Shown: in pieces, positions 8,111 through 18,868 of the stretch
Layout: every line of letters begins with the position of its first letter
Numbering within the stretch: position 1 is the first letter of the stretch
DNA from: Arthrobacter sp. 9V
GTDB taxonomy: Bacteria > Actinomycetota > Actinomycetes > Actinomycetales > Micrococcaceae
Direction of reading: 5' to 3'
Length of the DNA stretch: 64,000 bases
Assembly (NCBI RefSeq): GCF_902506065.1
Contig: NZ_LR732912.1
Location: forward strand, 3,625,406-3,689,405
The notes under the pieces: model-generated
What the model was told of the DNA's origin: nothing
Seen by the model: the letters and a program-made list of their open reading frames with translations, nothing else
The model's database searches: none
Position numbers and translations under genes: made by a program

Positions 8111-8228
8111 TCTCAGGGTTTTGGTGCAGTGTTCAAAAGCGTAGTGCGCATGCGGACATGCAGCCTCAAGTCTATCGGGCTGAGAAAAATCGGTTGGTTT
8201 ACCAGGATAAAAGGGCGGTTGCGGTTAG

Positions 8229-9050
8229 CTACAAACGGATTTGCTCCGTGCTTTCCAGCTTGATGGCCTTCGGTGCCACGCCGGATTCCAGCTGGCCCCT
8301 AACCAAGCGATCCGCATTGATGAGCCTGCTGAGGCTGAGCCCCGCCAGGTCGGCGATCTGTCCGATGGGAACTTGGAACGTCCTGAACGGTCCCAGCGGC
8401 GGCGGCTCGCCTTCAAGGAGCCGCTGGCTGACCGCTTTCTTCAACTCCACTTTGCCCAGCATGGGTGACTGGTCCAGGACAAAGCCGACGGCGGCCAGCT
8501 TGGCGTCGTTGGTCCATGCGGCGATCTTCCAGAACTTTCGCGGGATGTGAACGCCCCTCTATAAAGGATCGTCTTCTAGGAAGACCGGCCCCGTGAACAC
8601 ACTCAGCTTTGCGTCATAGGCGTCGGCGTGTCCCAGAACGTGATCTTCGAGCCCTACCCACAATTCCTTGCCTTGGTTGAAGTCATCGATCTGTGGCGCC
8701 GCGTTTGTATAGCTGAAGGTGTCCTGATTGGCTTTCTTTGCTGTTGCCGCATCGCCCCACACCGGATCCAGGCGCCGGACCAGGTGGCCGCGATCAAAGG
8801 CGTTGTTCTTGTACAGATCCGGGCCGGCCTGCTGCTCCTGACGGATTCTGTCATCCAGGTGCCATGAACCCTCACGGGCCAGGGGCACCAGTTCCTTGCC
8901 GTTGATGTTGACCCCCACAATTGCCGCGAGCTTCCGGGCAACCCGGAACCGCACGGAGAAGTGGGTGTAGTCCAAAAGAACCGTGGTTGCCGCCGGACTG
9001 GGCAATTCAAGCCTTGTCCGCAAAAAGTCCCTGCTGTATCCCCCGCTCAT
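8229..9050 (-). pseudogene. DNA/RNA non-specific endonuclease (NUC family), interrupted by an in-frame TAG
   Basis: The first part (9050 to 8562) encodes 163 residues with the NUC catalytic signature DRGHLVRR near residue 103 and a later YTNAAPQIDDFNQG. It ends TGPVFLEDDPL at TAG 8559-8561. Translation continued in the same frame gives RGVHIPRKFWKIAAW and about 110 more residues to the stop at 8229, as expected for a whole enzyme. Intact relatives usually have Tyr before the RGV, so one base change from TAT/TAC to TAG would explain the stop. The catalytic His is upstream of the stop, but the C-terminal third would be lost without readthrough. No signal peptide is evident. Confidence 0.85.
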
Positions 9051-9088
9051 GGATACAGCATGACATCAGGGACTGACAGAAATGGGAC

Positions 9089-10501
9089 TCAGCATTCGAC
9101 GACGTTGACGGCAAGTCCGCCCATGGCTGTTTCCTTGTACTTGTGGGACATGTCCTTGCCCGTTTCACGCATGGTCACGATCACCTCATCCAACGAGACC
9201 CGGTGCGTCCCATCACCCCACAACGCCATCTTCGCCGCGTTGATAGCCTTCGCCGCAGCAATCGCGTTCCGCTCAATACACGGGATCTGCACCAACCCCC
9301 CGATCGGATCACACGTCAACCCCAGGTTATGTTCCATCGCGATCTCAGCCGCGTTCTCCACCTGACCCGGCGTACCACCCATCACCTCAGCCAACCCCGC
9401 AGCAGCCATCGACGACGCCGACCCAACCTCACCCTGACACCCCACCTCAGCCCCCGAAATGGACGCCTGCTCCTTATACAACACACCCACAGCACCCGCG
9501 GCGAGCAAGAACTTCACCACCACATCATCCCGATCCCGCTGAGAAGCCTTGTCCATGCCCGGCGCATAATTCAACGCGTAATACAACACCGCCGGGATAA
9601 TCCCCGCAGCACCATTGGTCGGAGCCGTCACCACCCGGCCACCCGAAGCGTTCTCCTCATTAACCGCCAACGCGATCAGATTCACCCACTCCTGCCAATA
9701 CTTAGGATCGTTCCGGTCCTTATCCTCCTTCAGCAACCGCTCCAACCAATCAGGAGAACGACGCCGGACCTTCAAACCCCCAGGCAACACACCCTCACGC
9801 TTCAACGACGTTTCAACACACGCCTCCATCACCGACCAGATATGCAGCAGACCCTCCCGGATCTCCTCCTCACTCCGGGACGCCCGCTCATTGATGAACA
9901 TGATGTCGCTGATCCCCAAACCCTTCGAAGCGCACCGGCCCATCAACTCCGCCGCCGTCCGGAACGGCAACGGCAACTCCTTCTTGGACTCCTCCAACTC
10001 CTGCTGCGCCGCGTTCTCCTCACCCTCACGGACAATGAACCCGCCACCGACCGAAAAGAACGTCGCCTCCCTGAGAACATTCCCCTCAGCATCAGAAACC
10101 GCGAACTTCATCCCGTTCGTGTGCCGCGGCAACACCGTCAACGGATGCAGGATCATGTGCTCCACCGCATAAGGCAACTCCACACCCCCGCCCGAAGCAC
10201 CAGCCAGGTTCAACACACCCGTCTCAGCAATCCTCGCGAGCCGCTCCTCCACCTCGTCAGGCAGGATCAGCTCGGGGTGATACCCCTCCAAGCCCAGCAG
10301 AGTAGCGGTCATGGTGCCATGCCCACGACCCGTCGCAGCCAACGAACCATACAAATCAACCCGCAGCGACGCCACCGAGCCAAGGACACCGGCGTCCTTG
10401 AGCTCGCCGGCAAACACCGCGCCCGCCCGCATCGGCCCCACAGTATGGGAACTCGACGGGCCAATACCCACAGTAAACAGATCGAAAACGCCAACAGCCA
10501 T
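9089..10501 (-). CDS. sdaA: L-serine ammonia-lyase (iron-sulfur type)
   Basis: Deaminates L-serine to pyruvate and ammonia using a [4Fe-4S] cluster. The 470-residue single-chain enzyme has the beta domain first (VGIGPSSSHTVGPMRAG) and the alpha domain after, with cysteines in EVGCQGEVGSA, LTCDPIGG and QIPCIERN that match cluster ligands of the family. It is the last gene after gcvPTH, 411 bp beyond gcvH. The location suggests that serine made from glycine is fed to pyruvate. Codons end unusually often in G or T (TTG Leu, GTG Val, GGT/GGG Gly), unlike gcvT and gcvP, which prefer C. Confidence 0.96.
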   Translation of the reverse strand: MAVGVFDLFTVGIGPSSSHTVGPMRAGAVFAGELKDAGVLGSVASLRVDLYGSLAATGRGHGTMTATLLGLEGYHPELILPDEVEERLARIAETGVLNLAGASGGGVELPYAVEHMILHPLTVLPRHTNGMKFAVSDAEGNVLREATFFSVGGGFIVREGEENAAQQELEESKKELPLPFRTAAELMGRCASKGLGISDIMFINERASRSEEEIREGLLHIWSVMEACVETSLKREGVLPGGLKVRRRSPDWLERLLKEDKDRNDPKYWQEWVNLIALAVNEENASGGRVVTAPTNGAAGIIPAVLYYALNYAPGMDKASQRDRDDVVVKFLLAAGAVGVLYKEQASISGAEVGCQGEVGSASSMAAAGLAEVMGGTPGQVENAAEIAMEHNLGLTCDPIGGLVQIPCIERNAIAAAKAINAAKMALWGDGTHRVSLDEVIVTMRETGKDMSHKYKETAMGGLAVNVVEC

Positions 10502-10716
10502 GGTCGGGATTCCTTAACAAAGCTTGAAAACGGTCCGGCAGATGGTCCTGCCGGAGGGTCGCCCCCGCTTATGGCAGCAGGCGACCGAAGCACGACGCCG
10601 GATGGCCCCCATAGGCGGCAACCCGGCGTCGCAATTTTATTCAGTTCTACGGTCCCACGCTACGCCACAGTGGGCCGGTGGTGGAGGCCAAAGGGTTCTG
10701 GCCCGTTGGGCCGACG

Positions 10717-10776
10717 TCCTCCGCGGGCTCGGTCGCAGAAGCGCCCGCTGGGCGGACGCGAAGCTCCCTTGGACGC
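10717..10776 (+). repeat. 60-bp interspersed repeat, copy A
   Basis: This 60-bp segment recurs in inverted orientation at 11398-11457 with 6 mismatches (90% identity), so the two copies flank gcvH. The unit starts TCCTCCGCG and ends CTCCCTTGGACGC. Copy A lies in the 411-bp gcvH-sdaA gap (10502-10912). The rest of that gap is GC-rich and shows no supported gene. Confidence 0.8.
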
Positions 10777-10912
10777 CCGCTTCCGGACGCCAGCCCAAAG
10801 GGGCCCTGGCGAGGGCCATCCCGGCGCCCGATTCGGGGTCTAGCTGCAGAACATGCCGCGCGCACGGCACATCCAGCAGCGAACCCCCGAATCGGACTCG
10901 GTAGGGAGGACG

Positions 10913-11299
10913 TTAGGAGAGGTCTCCGCCATTCTTGGAGGCGTATTCCTCCGCGGAGAGCAGCGGGCCGTCGGACTCGGCGGCAACCTTGAACAGCCAA
11001 CCTGCGCCGTAGGGATCGTTGTTGATCAGGGCCGGATCCGAGACAACGGCATCGTTGATCTCGGTAACCTCACCGGTGACGGGCGAGTACAGGTCCGAGA
11101 CGGACTTGGTGGACTCAACCTCACCGCAGGTCTCTCCGGCGGTAACGGTGGAGCCAACCTCGGGCAGGTCAACGTAAACGATGTCGCCCAGGGCGTCGGT
11201 GGCAACCTCGGAGATACCAACGGACACCGAGTTCCCTTCGCCGCGGGAGACCCACTCGTGCTCGTCGGAGTACTGAAGTTCGGGCGCTACTTTGGGCAT
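10913..11299 (-). CDS. gcvH: Glycine cleavage system H protein
   Basis: The lipoyl carrier that shuttles the aminomethyl group between P, T and L proteins. At 128 residues it has normal length, with the lipoylation site GEVESTKSVSDLYSPV near residue 65 (Lys in ESTKS). The N-terminus PELQYSDEHEWV and the NDAVVSDPALINNDPYG segment are typical. It is the third gene of the gcvP-gcvT-gcvH order, separated from gcvT by 206 bp that contain repeat copy B. The L protein gene is not in the window. Confidence 0.97.
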   Translation of the reverse strand: MPKVAPELQYSDEHEWVSRGEGNSVSVGISEVATDALGDIVYVDLPEVGSTVTAGETCGEVESTKSVSDLYSPVTGEVTEINDAVVSDPALINNDPYGAGWLFKVAAESDGPLLSAEEYASKNGGDLS

Positions 11300-11397
11300 T
11301 CTGTTTCCTTTACGTGTAGTGGCTACATCTAATTGTGTCGTGTCTGGGCCGTGAGCGTGGCGGATTCGCGGGCGTGGGGCACCGAACTCCTCCGCGT

Positions 11398-11457
11398 GCG
11401 TCCAAGGGAGCGTCGCGTCCGCTCAGCGGGCGTTCCCGCGACCGAGCACGCGGAGGA
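11398..11457 (-). repeat. 60-bp interspersed repeat, copy B (inverted)
   Basis: Reverse-complement partner of the repeat at 10717-10776, 54 of 60 bases identical. It fills part of the gcvT-gcvH gap. Just beside it, GACGGGCTTTTGG-ACGACCCGTC (about 11468-11490) forms a short hairpin that might attenuate or process the mRNA. Confidence 0.8.
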
Positions 11458-11505
11458 TGCCGGACCCGACGGGCTTTTGGACGACCCGTCGGGTACGGCT
11501 CCGGC

Positions 11506-12639
11506 TTACTTTTGGCGCTTGTAGAACGGCAGTGCGACGACTTCGAACGGCTCGCTCTTCCCGCGGAGGTCAATGTCCAGGGCGGTGCCTGTCTCAGCAA
11601 AAGCAACGTCGACATACGCCAACGCTACCGGGTAGCCGAGCGTGGGGCTGGGCTGACCGGACGTGACTTCACCAATCACTGCGCCGTCTTTGAGGACCGG
11701 GTAGTGTCCGCGTCCGGCGCGACGTCCCAGGCCCTTGAGGCCAACCAGTTTGCGTCCGCTGGTGGAGCCGGCGCCGTCGGACTTAAGGGCAGCGAGTGCC
11801 TCTTTGCCCACGAAGTCGCCTTCTTTGGACAATGCCACCACGGGTCCCAGTCCTGCTGCGAAGGGGTTGCCTTCGCGGGAGAGTTCGTTGCCGTAGAGGG
11901 GCATGCCGGCTTCGAGGCGGAGGGAGTCACGTGAGGCGAGGCCGGCCGGAACCAGCTCACCTTCTTCCGCGACGCCGGCGATTGCCTGCCACAACGCAGC
12001 AGCGGACTCGTTGGGCACGAAGATCTCGAAGCCGTCTTCGCCGGTGTACCCGGTGCGGGCCAACAGCAACTCGTGGGTGCCGCCGTCGAACATGAACGGA
12101 ACATCAACCGCCGCGTAGTACTTGAGGTCAGTGACCAGTGCGTGCTGTTCCGTGGGCACAAGACGAAGCAGGATCGCTTCAGCGAGCGGCCCCTGAACTG
12201 CAATCAGCGAGGTGTCAGCGGATGCGTCCTCAACGACGACGTCGAAGCCGGCCGCGCGCTCCAGAAGAGCCGCAGCTACAACCGCAGCGTTGCCGGCGTT
12301 CGGAACCACCAGGAACTTCTCGTCCCCACGACGGTAGGTGATGAGGTCATCGATGATGCCGCCGTCTTCCTGGCAGATCAGCGAGTACTTGGCCTTGCCC
12401 ACTGCCATGGCGGAGATCTTGCCCACCAGGGCGTAGTCCAGGAACGCCGCGGCCTCGGGACCGGTGACCCAGACTTCGCCCATGTGGGAGAGGTCGAACA
12501 GGCCGGCGGACTTGCGGACGGCGTGGTGCTCAGCCAACTCCGAGGAGTACTTGAGCGGCATCTGCCAGCCGCCGAAGTCGGTGAAGGAAGCGCCGAGCTT
12601 CTTGTGCTCTTCGTAGAGAGCTGTGTAGTTCTCAGTCAT
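11506..12639 (-). CDS. gcvT: Glycine cleavage system T protein (aminomethyltransferase)
   Basis: Transfers the methylene group from aminomethyl-lipoyl-H protein to tetrahydrofolate and releases ammonia. The 377-residue protein starts MTENYTALYEEHKKLGASFT, the usual N-terminus, so the ATG at 12639 is chosen over upstream in-frame codons that lie in the gcvP end. Folate-pocket segments FDLSHMGEVWV (near residue 47) and RTGYTGEDGFEIF (near residue 185) are present. The gene starts 14 bp after the gcvP stop, so the two are certainly co-transcribed. Confidence 0.97.
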   Translation of the reverse strand: MTENYTALYEEHKKLGASFTDFGGWQMPLKYSSELAEHHAVRKSAGLFDLSHMGEVWVTGPEAAAFLDYALVGKISAMAVGKAKYSLICQEDGGIIDDLITYRRGDEKFLVVPNAGNAAVVAAALLERAAGFDVVVEDASADTSLIAVQGPLAEAILLRLVPTEQHALVTDLKYYAAVDVPFMFDGGTHELLLARTGYTGEDGFEIFVPNESAAALWQAIAGVAEEGELVPAGLASRDSLRLEAGMPLYGNELSREGNPFAAGLGPVVALSKEGDFVGKEALAALKSDGAGSTSGRKLVGLKGLGRRAGRGHYPVLKDGAVIGEVTSGQPSPTLGYPVALAYVDVAFAETGTALDIDLRGKSEPFEVVALPFYKRQK

Positions 12640-12653
12640 TTTTCCGGAACCCC

Positions 12654-15500
<2,847 letters not shown>

Positions 15501-15547
15501 GAAGGAACTCCATTACTTGGGCGGCGTTTGGGTACGCCGCAGCGGCT

Positions 15548-15777
15548 GGGTTCCTCCCCGCTCTGTATTGGACCTGAGAGTTTCCGCGCGTTGCGTGAAC
15601 AACAATCGCTTGCACCGTCGGTGAGCACAGCATTCGTCCACCCTGAGGTGGGCTTGAGTGCCTGCTGCTTTCCAGAGTTGCCTTGCCGCGGCGGTGCGTG
15701 GGCCTGAGAGATTCCTGGGGAGGGTTTGCTCCTACGGCGCCTGCATCACTTGCTTGCAGGACTCTCCCGCCGCAGAT
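15548..15777 (-). promoter_or_regulatory. Tandem glycine riboswitch upstream of gcvP
   Basis: On the minus strand two glycine aptamers follow each other. The first opens GCGGGAGAGTCC, continues GGCGCCGTAGGAGCAAA and closes with AATCTCTCAGGCCC (about 15777-15685). The second opens AACTCTGGAAAGCAG, has CACCGACGGTGCAA and closes AACTCTCAGGTCCAATAC (about 15675-15560). The repeated CTCTCAGG and the aptamer-1-to-2 linker are class hallmarks. In actinobacteria this element usually turns on gcv genes when glycine binds. The leader ends about 50 bp before the gcvP GTG. The remaining 15778-15872 must hold the promoter, which I could not assign confidently. Confidence 0.93.
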
Positions 15778-15872
15778 CAAAGGCATGTTCAGTTGTATGT
15801 GAGCGCCTTGTTGGGCACGCCACAAGAGTTAATTGTCCTACGCGACGGGCTCTGCAGCAAATGGATGAACTG

Positions 15873-16412
15873 CTACTTCCGCAGCCGCTCCAGGACTCCC
15901 AGCAGGATTTCGACGTCGGCCTCCCGCCCGGCGTTGCCGCCTTCCTGGCCGCCTTCAAAGATGGCGTTGAAATAGAGGCCGTCGCCCATATAGCTGACGG
16001 CTTTGGCAACTTCCGGCCCCACGTCCTCTGCCAGTACGTCCAGCCACCGCTGCTGGATGGCGGCAAACCTGCGGCGGGTTTCTTCATGTGCCACCTCAGC
16101 CAGCCGGGTGGCCGCCACGAAGGCCCGGTCCATGGGGGTATCCGCCCAGAGCGATGACCGGATGAAGTAGGCGGCCGAACCATCCGGCGCCGCTTTCATC
16201 AGCTCGGTGTCTTCATCGGCCAGCAGGTCCAGGCGCCCCAAAAGTGCCGTGATCAGCGCTTCCTTGTTGGGGAAGTGGTAGAGCAGCCCGCCTTTGGACA
16301 CCCCTGCCCGCTTGGCAACGGCGTCGAGTGTGGCAGCCCTCTCCCCTACTTCTATAAGGAGAGCTTCAAAGGCGTCCAGGACGGCGTCCCGGGCAATCGG
16401 TTTTCGTGGCAT
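15873..16412 (-). CDS. TetR-family transcriptional repressor
   Basis: The 179-residue regulator has a TetR N-terminal helix-turn-helix (residues about 5-50, AVAKRAGVSKGGLLYHFPNKE) and a ligand-binding C-terminal half containing AFVAATRLAEVAHEETRRRF. The ATG at 16412 gives a normal N-terminus; upstream in-frame codons run into the intergenic operator. The gene is divergent from a 14-helix MFS efflux pump, and a 22-bp perfect palindrome sits between them, so it almost certainly represses the pump and itself. The inducer is unknown. Confidence 0.92.
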   Translation of the reverse strand: MPRKPIARDAVLDAFEALLIEVGERAATLDAVAKRAGVSKGGLLYHFPNKEALITALLGRLDLLADEDTELMKAAPDGSAAYFIRSSLWADTPMDRAFVAATRLAEVAHEETRRRFAAIQQRWLDVLAEDVGPEVAKAVSYMGDGLYFNAIFEGGQEGGNAGREADVEILLGVLERLRK

Positions 16413-16448
16413 GTGTCCATCATTCCCTAAAGGTTCATGGGGTTTTAT

Positions 16449-16477
16449 TTGAAACTGTACCGTCCGGACGGTACAGT
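16449..16477 (+). promoter_or_regulatory. MFS efflux promoter with a TetR operator filling its spacer
   Basis: TTGAAA (16449-16454) and TACAGT (16472-16477) are spaced by exactly 17 bp. The spacer and flanks form a perfect 22-bp palindrome, CTGTACCGTCC/GGACGGTACAG (16455-16476). A repressor bound here would exclude RNA polymerase. The predicted start site is at or next to the ATG at 16484, so the pump mRNA is probably leaderless. Confidence 0.85.
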
Positions 16478-16483
16478 AGAGGA

Positions 16484-18034
16484 ATGTTCTCGCCGTCCTC
16501 AACCCAAGCACCCCGTTCCGCCCGCCCCGTTAAGGGCCAGGCAGCACCGTGGCGCGACTGGACGGCTCTGGCACTCCTGATGTTTCCGGTGCTGCTGGTG
16601 GCCGTCGACAACACCGCGCTCACCTTTGCCCTGCCCCAAATTGCCCGCTCCCTGGACGTGGGCGGCGTCCAATTGCTCTGGATTGTTGACGCGTATCCGC
16701 TGGTCCTGGCCGCGCTGCTCGTCTCCATGGGCAACTTGGGCGACAGGATCGGACGACGGCGGCTGCTTCTGATCGGCAGCACAGGTTTCGCAGCGGTTTC
16801 GGCTGCTACGGCATTCGCGCCTTCCGCTGAATGGCTGATAGCCGGCCGCGCCGGCCTTGGCATCTTCGGCGCCATGCTGATGCCCTCCACCCTGTCCCTG
16901 ATCCGGAACATCTTCAGCGATCCCAACCGGCGCCGTCTTGCCATCGCCGTGTGGGCCGCCGGGTTCTCCGGTGGCGCCGCCCTTGGCCCTATCTTTGGCG
17001 GCTGGCTGGTGGAGCACTTCTGGTGGGGTGCCGTGTTCCTGGTTGCAGCTTTCCTGCTTTTGCCCCTGCTCGCTTTCGGCCGCGTCCTGATTCCCGAGTC
17101 AAAGGACGCCAACCCCGGACGCGTAGACGTGCGCAGCATTGTCCTCTCCGTGGTCACCATGGCACCGTTCGTCTACGGCATCAAGGAATTCGCGGTGCAT
17201 GGTTTCGCCCCCACCGCGGCTGCCTTCATGGGCTTCGGACTGGTGATGGGCATTCTGTTCGTGCGTCGTCAGCAGCGGATCCAAAACCCCATGCTGGATG
17301 TTGCCCTGTTTAAGAACAAGGTGTTCAGCACGGCAATCGTGGCGAACGTCCTGTCCCTGTTCTCCATGACAGGCTTCATCTATTTCTTCGCCCAGCATTT
17401 GCAACTTGTTGAGGGCCAGTCCCCCATGGAGGCCGGGATCGCGATGATTCCCGCCCTTCTGGCAACAGTCATCGCAGGCCTGCTGGTGGTGCCGCTGGTC
17501 AAGCGCGTACGGCCCGGGTTTGTTGTGGCCGCCGGCCTGACACTTAGCGGCGTCGGTTACCTGATTGTGGTGGTGGGCGATCATGGCAGCGGACCGGTGT
17601 TCTTGTTGTCGGCCCTGACAGTTTTGGCTGTGGGCGTGGGTGCTGCCGAGACCATTTCCAATGACCTCATCCTCGCCTCCGTTCCTGCCGACAAGTCCGG
17701 CGCTGCCTCGGCTATCTCCGAGACCGGCTACGAACTTGGATCACTCCTGGGAACGGCGGTGCTGGGCTCGATCCTCACGGCCTCGTACCAGCACAACCTC
17801 GTCATACCGGATGGTGTCTCCACGCAGGCTGCCGGCAAGTCCAGTGAAACCCTTGCCGGCGCTGTTGATGCGGCTACTGCCCTTCCGGCCCCGTTGTCGG
17901 AGGCTTTGACAGTCGCCGCACGGACGGCTTTCGAATCCGGCGTCCACATCACTGCGGCGATCGGGCTGGTACTGATGGCCGGCGCGGCAGTGCTCGCCGC
18001 CGTCGTACTCCGGCGCGTGCCGAAGGCGCAGTAA
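16484..18034 (+). CDS. MFS multidrug efflux transporter (DHA2, 14 helices)
   Basis: The 516-residue membrane protein is a drug:proton antiporter of the QacA/EmrB type. It has about 14 hydrophobic segments. Motif A-like sequence GNLGDRIGRRRLLLIG (near residue 85) and the motif D1-like DNTALTFALPQIARSL (near residue 45) are visible. It starts at ATG 16484, six bases past the -10 box, with no room for a normal ribosome-binding site. It is controlled by the divergent TetR regulator. Substrate specificity cannot be read from sequence. A weak inverted repeat (18072-18118) follows but lacks a T-run. Confidence 0.93.
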   Translation: MFSPSSTQAPRSARPVKGQAAPWRDWTALALLMFPVLLVAVDNTALTFALPQIARSLDVGGVQLLWIVDAYPLVLAALLVSMGNLGDRIGRRRLLLIGSTGFAAVSAATAFAPSAEWLIAGRAGLGIFGAMLMPSTLSLIRNIFSDPNRRRLAIAVWAAGFSGGAALGPIFGGWLVEHFWWGAVFLVAAFLLLPLLAFGRVLIPESKDANPGRVDVRSIVLSVVTMAPFVYGIKEFAVHGFAPTAAAFMGFGLVMGILFVRRQQRIQNPMLDVALFKNKVFSTAIVANVLSLFSMTGFIYFFAQHLQLVEGQSPMEAGIAMIPALLATVIAGLLVVPLVKRVRPGFVVAAGLTLSGVGYLIVVVGDHGSGPVFLLSALTVLAVGVGAAETISNDLILASVPADKSGAASAISETGYELGSLLGTAVLGSILTASYQHNLVIPDGVSTQAAGKSSETLAGAVDAATALPAPLSEALTVAARTAFESGVHITAAIGLVLMAGAAVLAAVVLRRVPKAQ

Positions 18035-18118
18035 AGAACGCAGGCCCGAAGGCGCGGTAAAGCCGTTGTGGGGCCCGCTCTGCGGGGTTCTGCGAGGATT
18101 TAGCACGCATAGCGGGCC

Positions 18119-18778
18119 TCACAAGGCTTCGGTCGGCGCCGCTTTCTTATCGACGTCGGCGGTCAGTTGGTCGATTCTGTGGAGGGCTTCGCTGAGCCGG
18201 CTCACTGTGTTCCATAGCTTCGGGTGTTGATCCTTCACTTCTTCGAGAGTGGCCCCGGCGGAGGTCAGGGAGGCGAGGTCGAAGCTCACGTTGGTTCGGG
18301 CTCCGGCGATGGCTGCACGGAGGGCTCCGAAGCCCACCACGACGTCGGCGATCAAGGCAGGGTTGCCGTTGGAAGCCAGCCAGCCGAGGTCTTCAATGGC
18401 CTCGATGGCCCGCTCCCCGAGGACCGCTGATGCTTTGGCGGCATCTACGGATGCCTGGTGGATGGCGTCCTCGCGCTCAGGTCCGGGGTCCAGCCGAAAA
18501 GCAGCGCCGAAAGCGTTGGAGGCGGAAGCGTCGTCGTCGGCTAATTGCAGGGCGGTTTGTCGGAGTTCCTTGGCCCGGGAGTGGATACCGGCGAGCTGCT
18601 CGCTCTGAGATTCCTCCGCCTCGGTATAGCCAGCCACCATGGACGTCAGCGAGGCCGCGATGGAGAGCATCACCCCTGTTCCGGCGCCGCCTCCCGGGGA
18701 TCCGCTGGATTCGGCCAGCGCCTTGGTCCACTCCTCAACAGTGGATAGCTGTGTGGTGGCTGATTCAGAATCGTTCAT
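18119..18778 (-). CDS. Cyclodeaminase/cyclohydrolase family protein (FTCD C-terminal fold)
   Basis: The 219-residue helical protein matches the formiminotransferase-cyclodeaminase C-terminal family, which acts on formimino- or methenyl-tetrahydrofolate. The folate-site loop SGSPGGGAGTGVMLS lies near residue 25. The helical segment ASNGNPALIADVVVGFGALRAAIAGA near residue 140 is typical. The ATG at 18778 gives a natural N-terminus; a much longer in-frame extension over the opposite M20 gene is not real. It is divergent from the M20 amidohydrolase. A one-carbon role is family inference. Confidence 0.85.
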   Translation of the reverse strand: MNDSESATTQLSTVEEWTKALAESSGSPGGGAGTGVMLSIAASLTSMVAGYTEAEESQSEQLAGIHSRAKELRQTALQLADDDASASNAFGAAFRLDPGPEREDAIHQASVDAAKASAVLGERAIEAIEDLGWLASNGNPALIADVVVGFGALRAAIAGARTNVSFDLASLTSAGATLEEVKDQHPKLWNTVSRLSEALHRIDQLTADVDKKAAPTEAL

Positions 18779-18868
18779 GCCTTCCAGTGTGCCCGGGCTT
18801 CCCAAGCTTTGCAGCCTCGGGCTGGATACACTGGCCAGACCTAGGCGTCGAATGAAAAGGGCAGACTC

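Noticed and set aside
8541..8570. Frameshift as the cause of the broken NUC endonuclease
   Set aside because: The two halves are in the same frame (33 codons from the stop to the next ATG), so the cause is a nonsense codon.
9143..10843. 566-codon open frame on the plus strand opposite sdaA
   Set aside because: It is the antisense of sdaA, produced by its G/T-ending codons. It has no protein-like composition (very rich in Arg, His, Pro and Gln) and no domain.
18072..18118. Rho-independent terminator after the MFS gene
   Set aside because: The 8-bp arms are 31 nt apart and no T-run follows on the plus strand.
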